Source of the DNA: Impatiens glandulifera
Lineage: Eukaryota; Streptophyta; Magnoliopsida; Ericales; Balsaminaceae
DNA length: 64,000 nucleotides
Assembly (NCBI RefSeq): GCF_907164915.1
Contig: NC_061869.1
Span: forward strand, 26,405,616 to 26,469,615
Reading direction: 5' to 3'
Below are positions 44,713 to 54,283 of this stretch, in pieces; within the stretch, counting starts at the first letter, position 1; each line of letters opens with the position of its first letter. A program made the position numbers and the translations under genes. The notes beneath the pieces were generated by a model that did not search any database, was not told the DNA's origin, and saw only the letters and a program-made list of their open reading frames with translations.

Positions 44713-45229
44713 GGTTAGGTTGCCTTAGTGAGAGGATGTTCTTGTGACTTGTGAGTGTTGAGGTGAGCGTTTGCTTCACTTAAATACTAGTTTAGGGGCT
44801 AACCTATTGTCCAGGCATTAAATGGGATGACATGTATTAACTGCAGGATAAGAGATTTTGCATGAAATAGGCAAGCTTGCAGTCTAGGTGTCGGTCATAG
44901 GCCTGAACCGTGAAAGATGTCAAAAGATCTTCACGTCTTTTTAGGCGCGACCATGTTACTTGGAAAGGGTAATGATGCAGAGCAGATATCCTCAACCTCT
45001 GATAACTATTCCTCTTTTGTTTGAAGTTCAAATAATCTAGGGTAACCTGCTTCCGAACCGGTCAGGTATCAGTTGTTTATCCTGATGCGGTTATTTGGTG
45101 CATGCACCAAGTAGCCGGTCGGTTTACTCTATCTGATAGACTGGGCGGTTCTTCCACAGACACCAGGAAGATTCAAAGTTCAACAGTTTAGGAAGAGTTA
45201 CCGGTTTGTCTGCTTGAACCGGTTTCCCT
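44713..45229 (-). other. Spacer between pol and accessory ORF 1 in B
   Basis: Non-coding, 517 bp, similar in length and position to 32102-32624 of C. Confidence 0.5.
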
Positions 45230-46273
45230 TTAAGCATCCTTTGGAAGGATTTGGCTAATGTCGGTTAAGCCGAGAGTAAGCCTGAATTGAGAAAACTTAG
45301 CTTCCTGCAGCGGCTTCGTGAAGATATCGGCTACTTGTTGATCGGTCGGTACGTATTCCAGCCGGATATGCTTCAGCGTGACATGCTCTCGGATGAAATG
45401 ATACCTTATGTCGATGTGCTTGGTTCTGGAGTGGAGAACCGGGTTGTAGGTAATCGCAATGGCACTTGTGTTGTCACAGAAGATCGGGGACTCTTCGGCT
45501 ATGATATCGAAGTCCTTCAGCTGCTGTTGGATCCAGAGGAGTTGGGAACAGCAACTTCCGGCCGCCAAGTATTCAGCCTCCGCGGTTGATGTAGCCACCG
45601 ATGTCTGTTTCTTGCTGTGCCATGACACCAGTCGGTCACCTAGGAACTGACATGTTCCACTGGTGCTTTTCCTGTCGATCTTGCATCCTGAATAGTCTGC
45701 GTCTGAGTAGCTTGTTAGATTAAAGGATGAGTCTTTTGGGTACCACAGACCGACATCAGGAGTGCCTTTTAGATACTTCAGTATCCTCTTTGCGGCTGTG
45801 TAATGGGATTGCTTTGGATTTGCTTGAAATCTTCCACACACACCAACTGCAAACAGGATGTCCGTTCTACTTGTTGTCAGATACAATAGGGAACCGATCA
45901 TGCCCCGGTATGCAATCTGATCTACTGATTGGCCTTCATCATCTCTGTCCAGCTTAACTGATGAGCTCATTGGAGTAGCCGCCGAGGAGTAGGTGTCCAT
46001 ACCGAATTTCTTTAGCAGCTCCTTGGTATATTTAGGTTGACTGATGAATGTTCCTTCTTTAAGTTGTTTAACCTGAAGACCTTTTGAGTTGTCACCGAAG
46101 GTAATTAGAGCATCGGTTACTGATCTGATGTCGATTAGCAAATTGCTATTTCCAGTCATGTGCCTGGAGCAACCGCTGTCCAAGAACCATTCGGAGTTTC
46201 CTAGCCGTTTCTTTGGATCCTGCAAAATGTACATATTCACAACTGTTTGGTACCCACATTTACTTGGGTCCAC
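45230..46273 (-). CDS. Deleted pol of element B: protease fused to RT end and RNase H
   Basis: One open frame of 347 codons. It begins as protease (WFLDSGCSRHMTGN, ITFGDNSKG) and passes without frame change into the end of reverse transcriptase ([20 protein letters not shown]) at about 46085, then complete RNase H ([50 protein letters not shown]), ending TDISQILPKDA. About 2.2 kb, relative to C, is gone: the rest of protease, all integrase and the YVDD-bearing RT core. The frame is +1 relative to gag. The ORF is open upstream of any ATG, so translation probably depended on gag. Confidence 0.9.
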   Translation of the reverse strand: MDPSKCGYQTVVNMYILQDPKKRLGNSEWFLDSGCSRHMTGNSNLLIDIRSVTDALITFGDNSKGLQVKQLKEGTFISQPKYTKELLKKFGMDTYSSAATPMSSSVKLDRDDEGQSVDQIAYRGMIGSLLYLTTSRTDILFAVGVCGRFQANPKQSHYTAAKRILKYLKGTPDVGLWYPKDSSFNLTSYSDADYSGCKIDRKSTSGTCQFLGDRLVSWHSKKQTSVATSTAEAEYLAAGSCCSQLLWIQQQLKDFDIIAEESPIFCDNTSAIAITYNPVLHSRTKHIDIRYHFIREHVTLKHIRLEYVPTDQQVADIFTKPLQEAKFSQFRLTLGLTDISQILPKDA

Positions 46274-48074
46274 ATGCGATTAGTCCCTTAGGTACCCAAA
46301 CTTTAATAAGCCGGACAGTCTTCTTGGCTAGGGCTTTAACTGTCCTTTTTACACTTGGTCTGGTGTATTTCGGTTGTCCTTCAAATGTCCTAAATGGTGA
46401 CGGTCTTTGGTTCGGTGATCTGTAGTTTGATCTATGTGGTTCAGGAAAGTCTTTCTTATATTTGAGGATTTCGGCTTTTCTTTTCTCAAGGTCAAGCCAT
46501 GAATCGGTTGGGCCAACGTAGTCGTATTTTAGCTTCTCTTCCCTATAGTATGCGGTTTCCTCTTCTTCAGCTGTACAGGTGCTCTTAAGAAATCTTATAA
46601 AGGGGAGGTTTCCTTTTGTAAGACTTGCTTTCTCTATGGGTTTTCGGTCTTTAGAGCTATTCCCTGTGTATCCAAGACCACGCTTACAACGAGGATGCCT
46701 ATAGTGTTTATTCATATTCTTTACTATATCGCTAGATCTCTTATAGGCGGCCATCGTATATTGGAATCGGGCATTCTCTTCATCGGTTAGTTCTCTAGTC
46801 GGTTCACTAGGTTGTTCGGTCTTAGGGTCTAACTCGGTTTCTATAGTACGGATATCATTAGATTGTATGACCTCCGGTTCGGTTATGATGGGTACCTCTG
46901 GTTCTATTGGAATAGGTACTATCGGATCGGGCTTGATGTTGAGGTATTTAGGTAACATGGTCAATAGGTTCTTATATTCTTCTACCATGTCATTTAATGC
47001 ATTGTATAACTCATCTTTAGTAAATTCCTCACAGGGAGAGTCAAATACCTGTTCCTCATTGGCCATGAGGCACGTGAGTTCATCGTCACTGTCACTGCGA
47101 GCCCATAGACTTCCTCCATCGTCGGCTATCAGTGCTTTCGGTACCTCACTTCCTTCACCGGCTTGTTGATAATTGTTTCTGTCATTTTGATAGTCCGGTT
47201 TCTGGGTATCCCTCCTTGGTTTCCTGCATTCCCACTTAAAGTGTCCCAAACAGTTACAGTTATAGCATCTTACATTGGATTTGTCACCATAGTAGTTGTT
47301 TGTCGGTTGGCTCCTTTTCATGAACCTCCCAAACTTCTGTGCGAGCATGGCCATGTCGTCCTCAGTAAACTGTTCGGCTGTTCTGATAGGTACAGGTGCA
47401 GGAGCCGGTATCGGTGCAGGGGTAGGTGCAGGTACAGCCGGTTCTGTAGATGTGATTAGTGCTTTGGTTGATGTTGAGGCCGAGACTTCCTCTTCGGTCC
47501 TAGATCTCATCTCGAATTCGTATGCCTTTAGATCTTCGAATATGTCGTATAGTTTCATCTTACACAGGCTCTTTGATTCCCTCATTACCATTGTCTTTAT
47601 ATCCCAGGCACTTGGAAGAGATCTCAAGGCCTTCATAACTACCTCTTTGTTGTCATACTTCTTGCCCAGAGTTGCTAGTTCATCTAACACACCAGTGAAC
47701 CGGTCACTGTATTCCTTCATAGTTTCTCCTGGTTTCATTTTGATGCTTTCGAACTTCTGTGTGGCCATCATTATTTTGTTCTCCCTTGTTCTTTCATTTC
47801 CTTCAAAGATCTGGATGACCGTGTTCCATGTCTCCTTCGCAGTTTTGCAATCTCTGATCTTGCAGTATGTGTTTCTGTCTACGCTGTTGGAGATCCGGTT
47901 TCTTGCATGGTTGTCCAGATTGTTCCTTCTCTTGTCTTCAGCTGTCCATTCTTTTCTATCTTTATCAATGAATATCGGTCCTTCGGTTAGAATGGATTCC
48001 ATTTCATCATCCAAGGTGACTAGGTGCAGGTGCATGCGTGCCTTCCAGTTGGCAAAGTCATCACCTTCTAGCAT
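46260..48074 (-). CDS. gag polyprotein of element B
   Basis: Intact 604-residue frame. The start MLEGDDFANWKARMHLHLVT is in frame with an upstream GGL-like extension up to 48074. Features in order: gag core (RRNNLDNHARNRISNSVDRN, YSDRFTGVLDELATLGKKYD, KALRSLPSAWDIKTMVMRES); a Pro/Ala repeat (PAPTPAPIPAPAPVPI, about residue 215); a CCHC zinc knuckle CYNCNCLGHFKWEC (about residue 275); an acidic part; and a basic C-terminus ending VPKGLIACGPK. It would form the capsid and bind RNA. It is the best-preserved structural gene of the group in this window. Confidence 0.92.
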   Translation of the reverse strand: MLEGDDFANWKARMHLHLVTLDDEMESILTEGPIFIDKDRKEWTAEDKRRNNLDNHARNRISNSVDRNTYCKIRDCKTAKETWNTVIQIFEGNERTRENKIMMATQKFESIKMKPGETMKEYSDRFTGVLDELATLGKKYDNKEVVMKALRSLPSAWDIKTMVMRESKSLCKMKLYDIFEDLKAYEFEMRSRTEEEVSASTSTKALITSTEPAVPAPTPAPIPAPAPVPIRTAEQFTEDDMAMLAQKFGRFMKRSQPTNNYYGDKSNVRCYNCNCLGHFKWECRKPRRDTQKPDYQNDRNNYQQAGEGSEVPKALIADDGGSLWARSDSDDELTCLMANEEQVFDSPCEEFTKDELYNALNDMVEEYKNLLTMLPKYLNIKPDPIVPIPIEPEVPIITEPEVIQSNDIRTIETELDPKTEQPSEPTRELTDEENARFQYTMAAYKRSSDIVKNMNKHYRHPRCKRGLGYTGNSSKDRKPIEKASLTKGNLPFIRFLKSTCTAEEEETAYYREEKLKYDYVGPTDSWLDLEKRKAEILKYKKDFPEPHRSNYRSPNQRPSPFRTFEGQPKYTRPSVKRTVKALAKKTVRLIKVWVPKGLIACGPK

Positions 48075-48121
48075 TGGAGGCCTATCCTGATATATGTTTG
48101 CTTGAGTATTGAAACTAACTG

Positions 48122-48134
48122 CTCTGATACCAAT
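48122..48134 (-). other. Primer-binding site of element B
   Basis: On the minus strand ATTGGTATCAGAG follows the LTR end directly, complementary to Met-tRNA. Confidence 0.88.
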
Positions 48135-49404
48135 TGTTAGGATCTAGGTCGCCGCTGGTGGACCGGGGGTTGGACCGGTTAGCAGTTCTCACTCGTAGGG
48201 TGGTGGTTAATCCGGTTAGAGATTAACACCGGGGTTTCAATACTACACAACCTGTCACAAACCCTTGAACTAGGTTCAAGCGCGGAAGAGGTTTGCTTTC
48301 AGGTTGAAGCGGTACGCTTGTATGATAGATACGGTCGGTTTCGGATGATGAAGATTTGGAGATGGTGGGTCGGTTTCGGTAATCTGGATATTCGGTATGG
48401 TTAGTATAGAGTCGGTTTGGAGCGATATGGTTAAGTTAGTCGGTTATGTAATGAAGCCTGCAGAAAGTAAATAACACAACAGATTTTATGGATGTTCGGA
48501 GATAAAACTCCAACGTCACCCCTTCCTCTCGAAACCGCGAGAAGGATATTCACTAAGGAATACAAGTACAAGCCGATCGAGACTTATTTTCTGCTCGATA
48601 ATACTCTTACAATTTACACCGAAATTGTAGAACACACTTTAACTTTCAACACTTAGGCTTTCTAGAATAGCACACTGTTATCACTTGTAGTAAATGCTCT
48701 TATCTTTCGTTATCCCAATGTGTGTCCCGCATTTACTCTTCTGCAACTGCCTCCTTTTATAGGTGAAATATGCCAACGGTCATATTTCACTGCCTTGAAT
48801 CTGATTGGCTGATCAGAGGTGCAGTGATTCAGTGTCTCAGACCTGCGGTCGTCTCCTCAGACCTGGTATCCTGTCTCAGACCTGCCGGTCTGTAAGGCAA
48901 ACCTGCCGGGTTTGTCTTTTACTTGATGTAGGCACTGTCTGTTTGGACAGTTGTCTGAACTTTGAAGATTTCCTTTCTGGCTTATCCCGAAGTAGAAGGA
49001 TCCGGTAGTACTGTTTTCTGCAGCCTACAGTCTTTCCTCAGACTTGTATGGATATGGAAGTATTCAGTCTGTTTCTTTGGTATCATTCTCAGCAGATACC
49101 CAAATTGTCTTCTTGTACTGGTCGGCCGCTTGACTTGGCCGAATGTCTTTTGGTAGTGAAGTAACCGGACTTCTTCCGGTTATTCTTGTCTTGTGGATAA
49201 TCGGCTGTTTGATGGTTCCGGTTTTGAGCTTTGGCCGATCCTTCCTTTGTGCGGTCACATTCCGAATACTCTTGATCGGTTTGGTAGCTTGACCGGTTCG
49301 GTTTCTTCAGTTGGTTCTCTTGTTCATCCGGTCCGGTTCCTTGTTCCTGCATGGAAGGTTTATTTAAGTTAGGTTTATTTGAACCGGTCTGAATTTATCT
49401 AACA
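48135..49404 (-). mobile_element. 5' LTR of element B
   Basis: 1270 bp, paired with 40233-41503. TATAAAA on the minus strand at 48755-48761, conserved block 48484-48540, hairpin 48264-48280. Followed by AACTC. Confidence 0.95.
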
Positions 49405-51480
49405 AACTCATTTGCCATGGAAGAACGCCATTGAGTATCTTTATTGGTGGTTGAGAAACATGTGGATGGAGAGGTGGAGATGGTGGCAATGTTGGCATTG
49501 TGAAGGGAACGAGTTTTGGCACGTGTGATCATATGATGAGAGGAACATTCAGGAGCATGTATAACGGCGGAAAGTTCATGTATGAGAGTAGAAGGATTGA
49601 TTTAAGATGAGATGGTTATTGATGATGGCTGATAGGAGTTTGATGTTTGCTAGTTGGTTGGTGAAGATGGATGGTGGGAGTTTGATGATGATGATGAGTG
49701 TTCAAATGTTTGAGAAGATGGTACTTCAAGGATTTGTGATGTTAAAATTGGGGAGATTGGAGGTGAAGAAAGTGGTAGAAAATGAAAGTGCGGTGTTGGA
49801 AAGACCGATGGTGTAGAAAGATTTGTAGAATCTATAATGTACTTTTAAATGAAAATGTGTGTTCATCAAAAGTGACGTGACGAGAGAGATATTATGTCGG
49901 AAGGAAGGTGTAGGTAACGATATCCTTTGTGATTTGGACTATAGCCAAGAAAAATACATTTTAGAGTTCGAAGATCATTTTGTGAGAGTTATATGATCGA
50001 GTGAGCGGAACGCAAGAACATCCAAAATTTTTATGGAATAGATAGTTAGGAGGACAATTAAAAAAAATTTCAAAGAGAGATTAACGAGGCTTACCATTTG
50101 AAGGAAGAAAATAATGAGATACATACTTGTCAAAATTACATCATCCCAATACGATAGGGGAATAAAAGCATGAGCAAGAAGAATGAGACTCATTTTTGTA
50201 AGGTGTAGAATCTTGCGTTCAGCAACACCATTTTATTCACTTGTATAAGGGCATGATAGACGGTGTTGGATGATGCCATAAGGTTCAAGATAATATTTCA
50301 AACTCTTATATTCGCCTCCTCAATTAGATTGTAGAGCTTTGATAGATGTGTAGAATTGAGTTTCAACAAGTGTCTTAAATTTAATAAAAGCTGGCAAGAC
50401 ATCAAATTTTCTATAGATAGGATATAGCCAAGTAAAGCGGTTGTAGTCATCGATAAAATAGACAAAATATCGAAAATCGTTAGTAGAGAAAAGAGGAGCT
50501 GGACCCTAAACGTCAGAATGTATTAATTTTAATGGAGACTTACAACGAGATTGAGAAACAAAAAAATGAATTTTTTATGCTTTTCCATATTGACAAGATT
50601 CACAAAAACATAATTTCTTGTTGCCAATAATAGGTAAATGAAAAGAAGACATAATAAAGGTTTATGTTAATGATGAAGGGTGTCCAAGACAATGATGCCA
50701 AGAGTTGGCAGATGAACGAGTTCCAATAAGAGCTTGATGAGTGGACGGAGGGTTGACGATTGAGTTTAGGAGATATAGCCCTTTTTAAGTGTGTCGCAAA
50801 AGAGTTCCCTCTTCATGACCTGATCCTTGACAATACAATAATTTGGATGAAATTCAAAAAATATATTATTATCGACATAAAATTTGGAAACACTTAGAAG
50901 ATTTTTTGTTATTAATGGGACATGTAATATATTACATAGATGGAGGTTTTTATTAGAACATGGAATGAATGATTGCCCAATATTAGAATTATGAAGAGGG
51001 TTACCGTCTCCTATTTTAATAGTTTATGTACCATTATATGGAGTTGAGATGCTAAAATTGTTAAGATTCGTTGTGAGATAGTCAGTAGCACCATAGTCGG
51101 GATACCAGGCCGAGTCATAAACAGGAGGAGGTGTAGTCATCATAACAGAGTGTGTCGTTGAATTTTGATTCTGACGACGTCAGCAAGTTTCAATCAAATG
51201 ACCTGTAAAGTTGCAAATCTTACAAAACAAACCCGATCGACAAACATTAATTGCATAACCAAAACGATTACACAATTGACATTACATTTTATTTCTATTG
51301 GGCCTACGAGGCACATGACCCAAAGTAAAAGGCCCATTAGTAGAAGGACACCCTAACCCGATAGTAGAAGCCTGATCAGAGTGTGAAAATTTAGATGAAC
51401 TTGAAGACCCATTTATTCGATATCCATTAGAATTATCGGAGCTTAATTTATTGACAGTTTCATTTTATACACTATAATCA
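49405..51480 (-). pseudogene. Element A: protease, integrase and start of reverse transcriptase
   Basis: Continuation of A beyond B. Next to the insertion the RT start WRSSMANEF is readable and joins NALIQNKTW on the other side when B is removed. Upstream are heavily mutated integrase and protease regions, for example VTFDEHTF-like sequence (about 49830), HLCNILHVPLITKNLLSVSKF (about 50950-50880), WYPDYGATDYLTTNLNNF (about 51100-51050) and a zinc-knuckle-like CKICNFTGHLIETC (about 51220-51180). The protease retains an Asp but has DYG instead of DSG. Many stops; non-functional. Confidence 0.75.
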
Positions 51481-52220
51481 CTCGTAAAGGATACCGAAAG
51501 TCACGATCATTGGAAGTGGGATGGTTTCGAAATCCTTCTCAATCCAAAAGCAAGATTCACGGTTTGAGAGTTAGAGTGGAGTGATTCAAGGAGAATCTCA
51601 TGTGTAAGAAGAATTCCTTGGACGTCTTCGATGGCGATGAGGTCGGTGCGAGTGGTTACAGCTATAGTGAGAGATTCGTATTCAGGACCAAGTCCTCCCA
51701 AAGGATAAAGGATGAAATCTTCTGGAGATATGATTTTCACAGCAACAGTGAGACTATCGATGATTAATTTTATTTTTAATAAATATTCGGCCATCGGGAG
51801 TGAGTCCTTCTTTACCATCTGAAGTTGAAGACGAAGCTGCATTAAACGAACTTGAGAGGCGAATGTGCATTCTAAAGTAGACCAAAGGGCTTTAGATTTA
51901 GTGCATGTTTCACCAACCACTTAGTCTAGGATGGATTCTGAAAAAGTAGAGAGAAGCCATGAAAGGATCCTCTGATCTTGTTCCTCCCAAATTGTAAAAG
52001 CAAGATTTGGAATGAGAACACTAGATCCATCAACAGTATCGGCTTGGAAAAAGGCTTCAGGGGCAGAATTAGTTCAAGTAACATATAGATATAGGCCATA
52101 ACCTTTTAGGTAGGTAAGATTTGAGATTTCCAAATAATAAAAGTTTTTATGATCGAGTTTAATGGATGTGAGATTGTGAAAGAGATGAGTCGTTGAAGCG
52201 AAAAAAAGATGAATAAAAGG
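51481..52220 (-). pseudogene. gag of element A
   Basis: Readable frame at 51920-51507 (KALWSTLECTFASQVRLMQL, PMAEYLLKIKLIIDSL, ILYPLGGLGPEYESLTIAV) matches the gag of Ale-type copia elements. Upstream, beyond a stop near 51925, further gag sequence is readable (KLDHKNFYYLEISNL about 52150). Disrupted by stops. Confidence 0.75.
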
Positions 52221-52251
52221 CCATGGATACAAAGGTTTGTTAAAACGAATA

Positions 52252-52503
52252 ATGGCTCTAATACTAAGTTAGAAAAGATAAGTAAACAAGAACTTGATGT
52301 AGATTAAGAATGTATTTCTGTGTGTTATTAAAATCACAAGAGTATGAATTTATACAAAAATAAGAGAAACTAAAAGGTTAGAATATGTAAAGATTTTATG
52401 TACAATTAATAGATGAAATATGAAAATCAAGAGACTTTGTGTGTTGCTCTTTAATTGTAGAGTCTTTAATAAGGAGTTTGGTAAGAGTACTATAAGATAT
52501 AAC
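52252..52503 (-). mobile_element. 5' LTR and primer site of element A
   Basis: On the minus strand the LTR starts TGTTATATCTTATAG at about 52503 and ends near 52267 in TTTTCTAACTT (about 236 bp). A decayed primer site TTAGTATTAGAGCC follows at about 52252-52266. The second LTR of A is absent because A is broken near 39180. Boundaries are approximate. Confidence 0.6.
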
Positions 52504-52665
52504 ATATAAAATTTATTTAAACATAAGTTAGTGTTAGAACATACAAAACCGTTTATAATTTTCCTCAACTTTTTCAACAGGCCAAACAAATAATATAAGC
52601 TCTTTAAACCGGCCAACAATTACGAGTTTTGAATATTTATTCTAAATAATCAAAAAAGAAGAAAT
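52504..52665 (+). other. Residual interior and polypurine tract of element H
   Basis: Contains AAACCGGCCAACAATTACGA and GAATATTTATTCTAAATAAT, almost the same as the PPT unit of G, then AATCAAAAAAGAAGAAAT, a decayed polypurine tract. Confidence 0.7.
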
Positions 52666-52787
52666 TGTTAGAATATAATTGTTAGAACTTATGAAAAGTT
52701 TAATAAATAGATAAAACTAATTTCAAATAAATATATATATTAAACCGCTAAATCATATCTAGTATATTAATTGGTTTAAATATAGCA

Positions 52788-52875
52788 AGAAGGTGCTCTA
52801 GTGTAGTGGTAAACACTCATGCCTGTCACACATGTGACCAGTGATCGAATCTCACCGACTACAAATAAAGTTTTG
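52788..52875 (+). mobile_element. tRNA-derived SINE head inside the H LTR
   Basis: GGTGCTCTAGTGTAGTGGTA resembles an RNA polymerase III A box, and GTGATCGAATCTC, about 40 bp later, resembles a B box (GGTTCGAATCC). Spacing and order fit a tRNA-related SINE. The 3' end and target duplication are not clear. Confidence 0.65.
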
Positions 52876-52975
52876 CTATTTCAGGGAAGCTGATCAAAAT
52901 ACCGAAATTTATCTGTAGGCGAGATCGGCTCGGCCGTGGATACCGGTTTGGTAGCTTGACCGGTAGTCCGACTTC

Positions 52976-53064
52976 GGCTCTATAAAGATCGATCAAACGG
53001 CACTTAATGCTCCCGAAGAGGAGATCGGTCAACCGACACTTAATGCTCCTGAAGTGAAGATCGG
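52976..53064 (+). repeat. Tandem repeat in the H LTR
   Basis: Units of about 48 bp built on AGATCGGTCAACCGACACTTAATGCTCCTGAAG, at about 52986 and 53030, with a partial third. Confidence 0.65.
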
Positions 53065-53954
53065 TCAACCGGTTTTATAATGAAGCATGGCCGGTTAATT
53101 AAATAATTTGGCATTAAATGAGGAGTGACTTCGGTCATAAAAGAGCTCTTGTTATTAAATGAGCTTCGATTAATTAAATTCTTTCAGCTCCAGTTATTAA
53201 ATGAACTACAAACCGAAAATATACGGTTGGACATATCCGACTGGTTTAACCTCTTGAAAAACGTAAAGCTACCATATATCTCCAACGGGCAGATCATCCA
53301 AACGATAATGAATACATTGAAGATAACGTGTTAAGACAAAAAAAATATTCCTTGATAATATGTAAAAGAAGGTTCTGAACCAAGCATGAGGCAGGATAAA
53401 GATTATCTGACCTTACCGATGTCCACAAGTAACCTTTAAGAGGTAGGCGGCTGCCCATTGCACAAATGTCATGTGTACAAAGACAAAGCGTGCAAGTTAC
53501 CTAATCCAGACCAGCACGACTCCTTTTGACCAATCACCGGATGAGAGAGAAATATGATCGTTGTCATATTTCCATTATAAAAAGAGGAAGCTGGAGAGCT
53601 GAAGAATAGTCCGACGCTCCAAGACGTGCTATCAGATTACAAAGTTAAAGAGAGAAAAACTCCTTGCGCTATCCTTTCACTCTTGCGAACATACCTTGAG
53701 AAATCTACCAAGCTATTGAGTGATAAGAACGAACTGAAAAGTTCTGTGTATTTACATATTTGTAAAAGTGTATTATAATACTGTACAAGTATTATAAAGT
53801 GAACATTGAGCAGTAAATAAGACTCGATTTTGTTTTGGAATATTCCTTAGTGAATATCGTTCTCACTGTTTGAGAAGAAGGAGTGAAGTAAGAGTTTTAT
53901 CTCCGAACATCCATAAAATATGTGTCTTGTGTTCTTCATTTATTTTCGGTCACC

Positions 53955-54053
53955 AAACCAACCGAACCGGTTTTCTCCCAAACCAACCGAACCAGTTTTC
54001 CCTTAAACCAACCGAACTGGTTTTCCCTTAAACCAACCGAACCAGTTTTCCTA
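53955..54053 (+). repeat. Four 25-bp repeats in the H LTR
   Basis: AAACCAACCGAACCGGTTTT and three close variants begin at about 53955, 53980, 54005 and 54030. They lie between the conserved block and the hairpin. Confidence 0.85.
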
Positions 54054-54283
54054 ACATTCCAACCAATTCTTCTCCATTCTCTTCTTTAACTGATCTTTGT
54101 GTGTTTCTTCAAGCTGAAACAATCTATTTTCGCACTTGAACCCGGTTTAAGAGTTTGTGACAGTTTGTGTGGTCTTAAGACCGATGTTAATTCTTAACCG
54201 AATTAGTGCCAACCGTTTTGTGTGTTTTAAGAGGTCTCCTTTGACCAGACCCCGTTCCTCTATCGGCGATCCTGATCCTTACA

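Larger units (their letters stand above)
40233..49404 (-). mobile_element. Young, internally deleted Sirevirus-like element B, inserted in A
   Basis: 9172 bp with LTRs of 1271 and 1270 bp and perfect AACTC duplications. By eye the LTRs differ at about ten substitutions and one single-base indel (under 1%), so the insertion is recent. Coding strand is minus: intact gag, protease fused to the RT end/RNase H, intact accessory ORF 1, final accessory ORF with one nonsense codon, two polypurine tracts. Integrase and most of reverse transcriptase are absent, so its mobility required another element. Confidence 0.95.
52666..54283 (+). mobile_element. LTR of Sirevirus-like element H
   Basis: Starts TGTTAGAATATAATTG (52666), with a second TGTTAGAAC start at 52680, and ends CGATCCTGATCCTTACA at 54283. 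At about 1.6 kb it is longer than its relatives, partly because of a SINE near 52790. It contains TATAAAA (53577-53583), the conserved ~45 bp block (53871-53920) and the hairpin (54135-54151). No second LTR is seen, so it is a 3' LTR remnant. Confidence 0.75.

Noticed and set aside
47296..48090. 264-codon plus-strand ORF, with similar long plus-strand ORFs at 36851-37546, 42259-42507 and 43521-43955
   Set aside because: They are antisense to gag or accessory ORFs of B and C, whose minus-strand translations have clear domain motifs. The plus frames have no recognisable domains.
52790..52865. A functional tRNA gene
   Set aside because: A- and B-box-like motifs are present, but a full cloverleaf with acceptor stem cannot be drawn, and it sits inside an LTR. 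A SINE head is the better reading.
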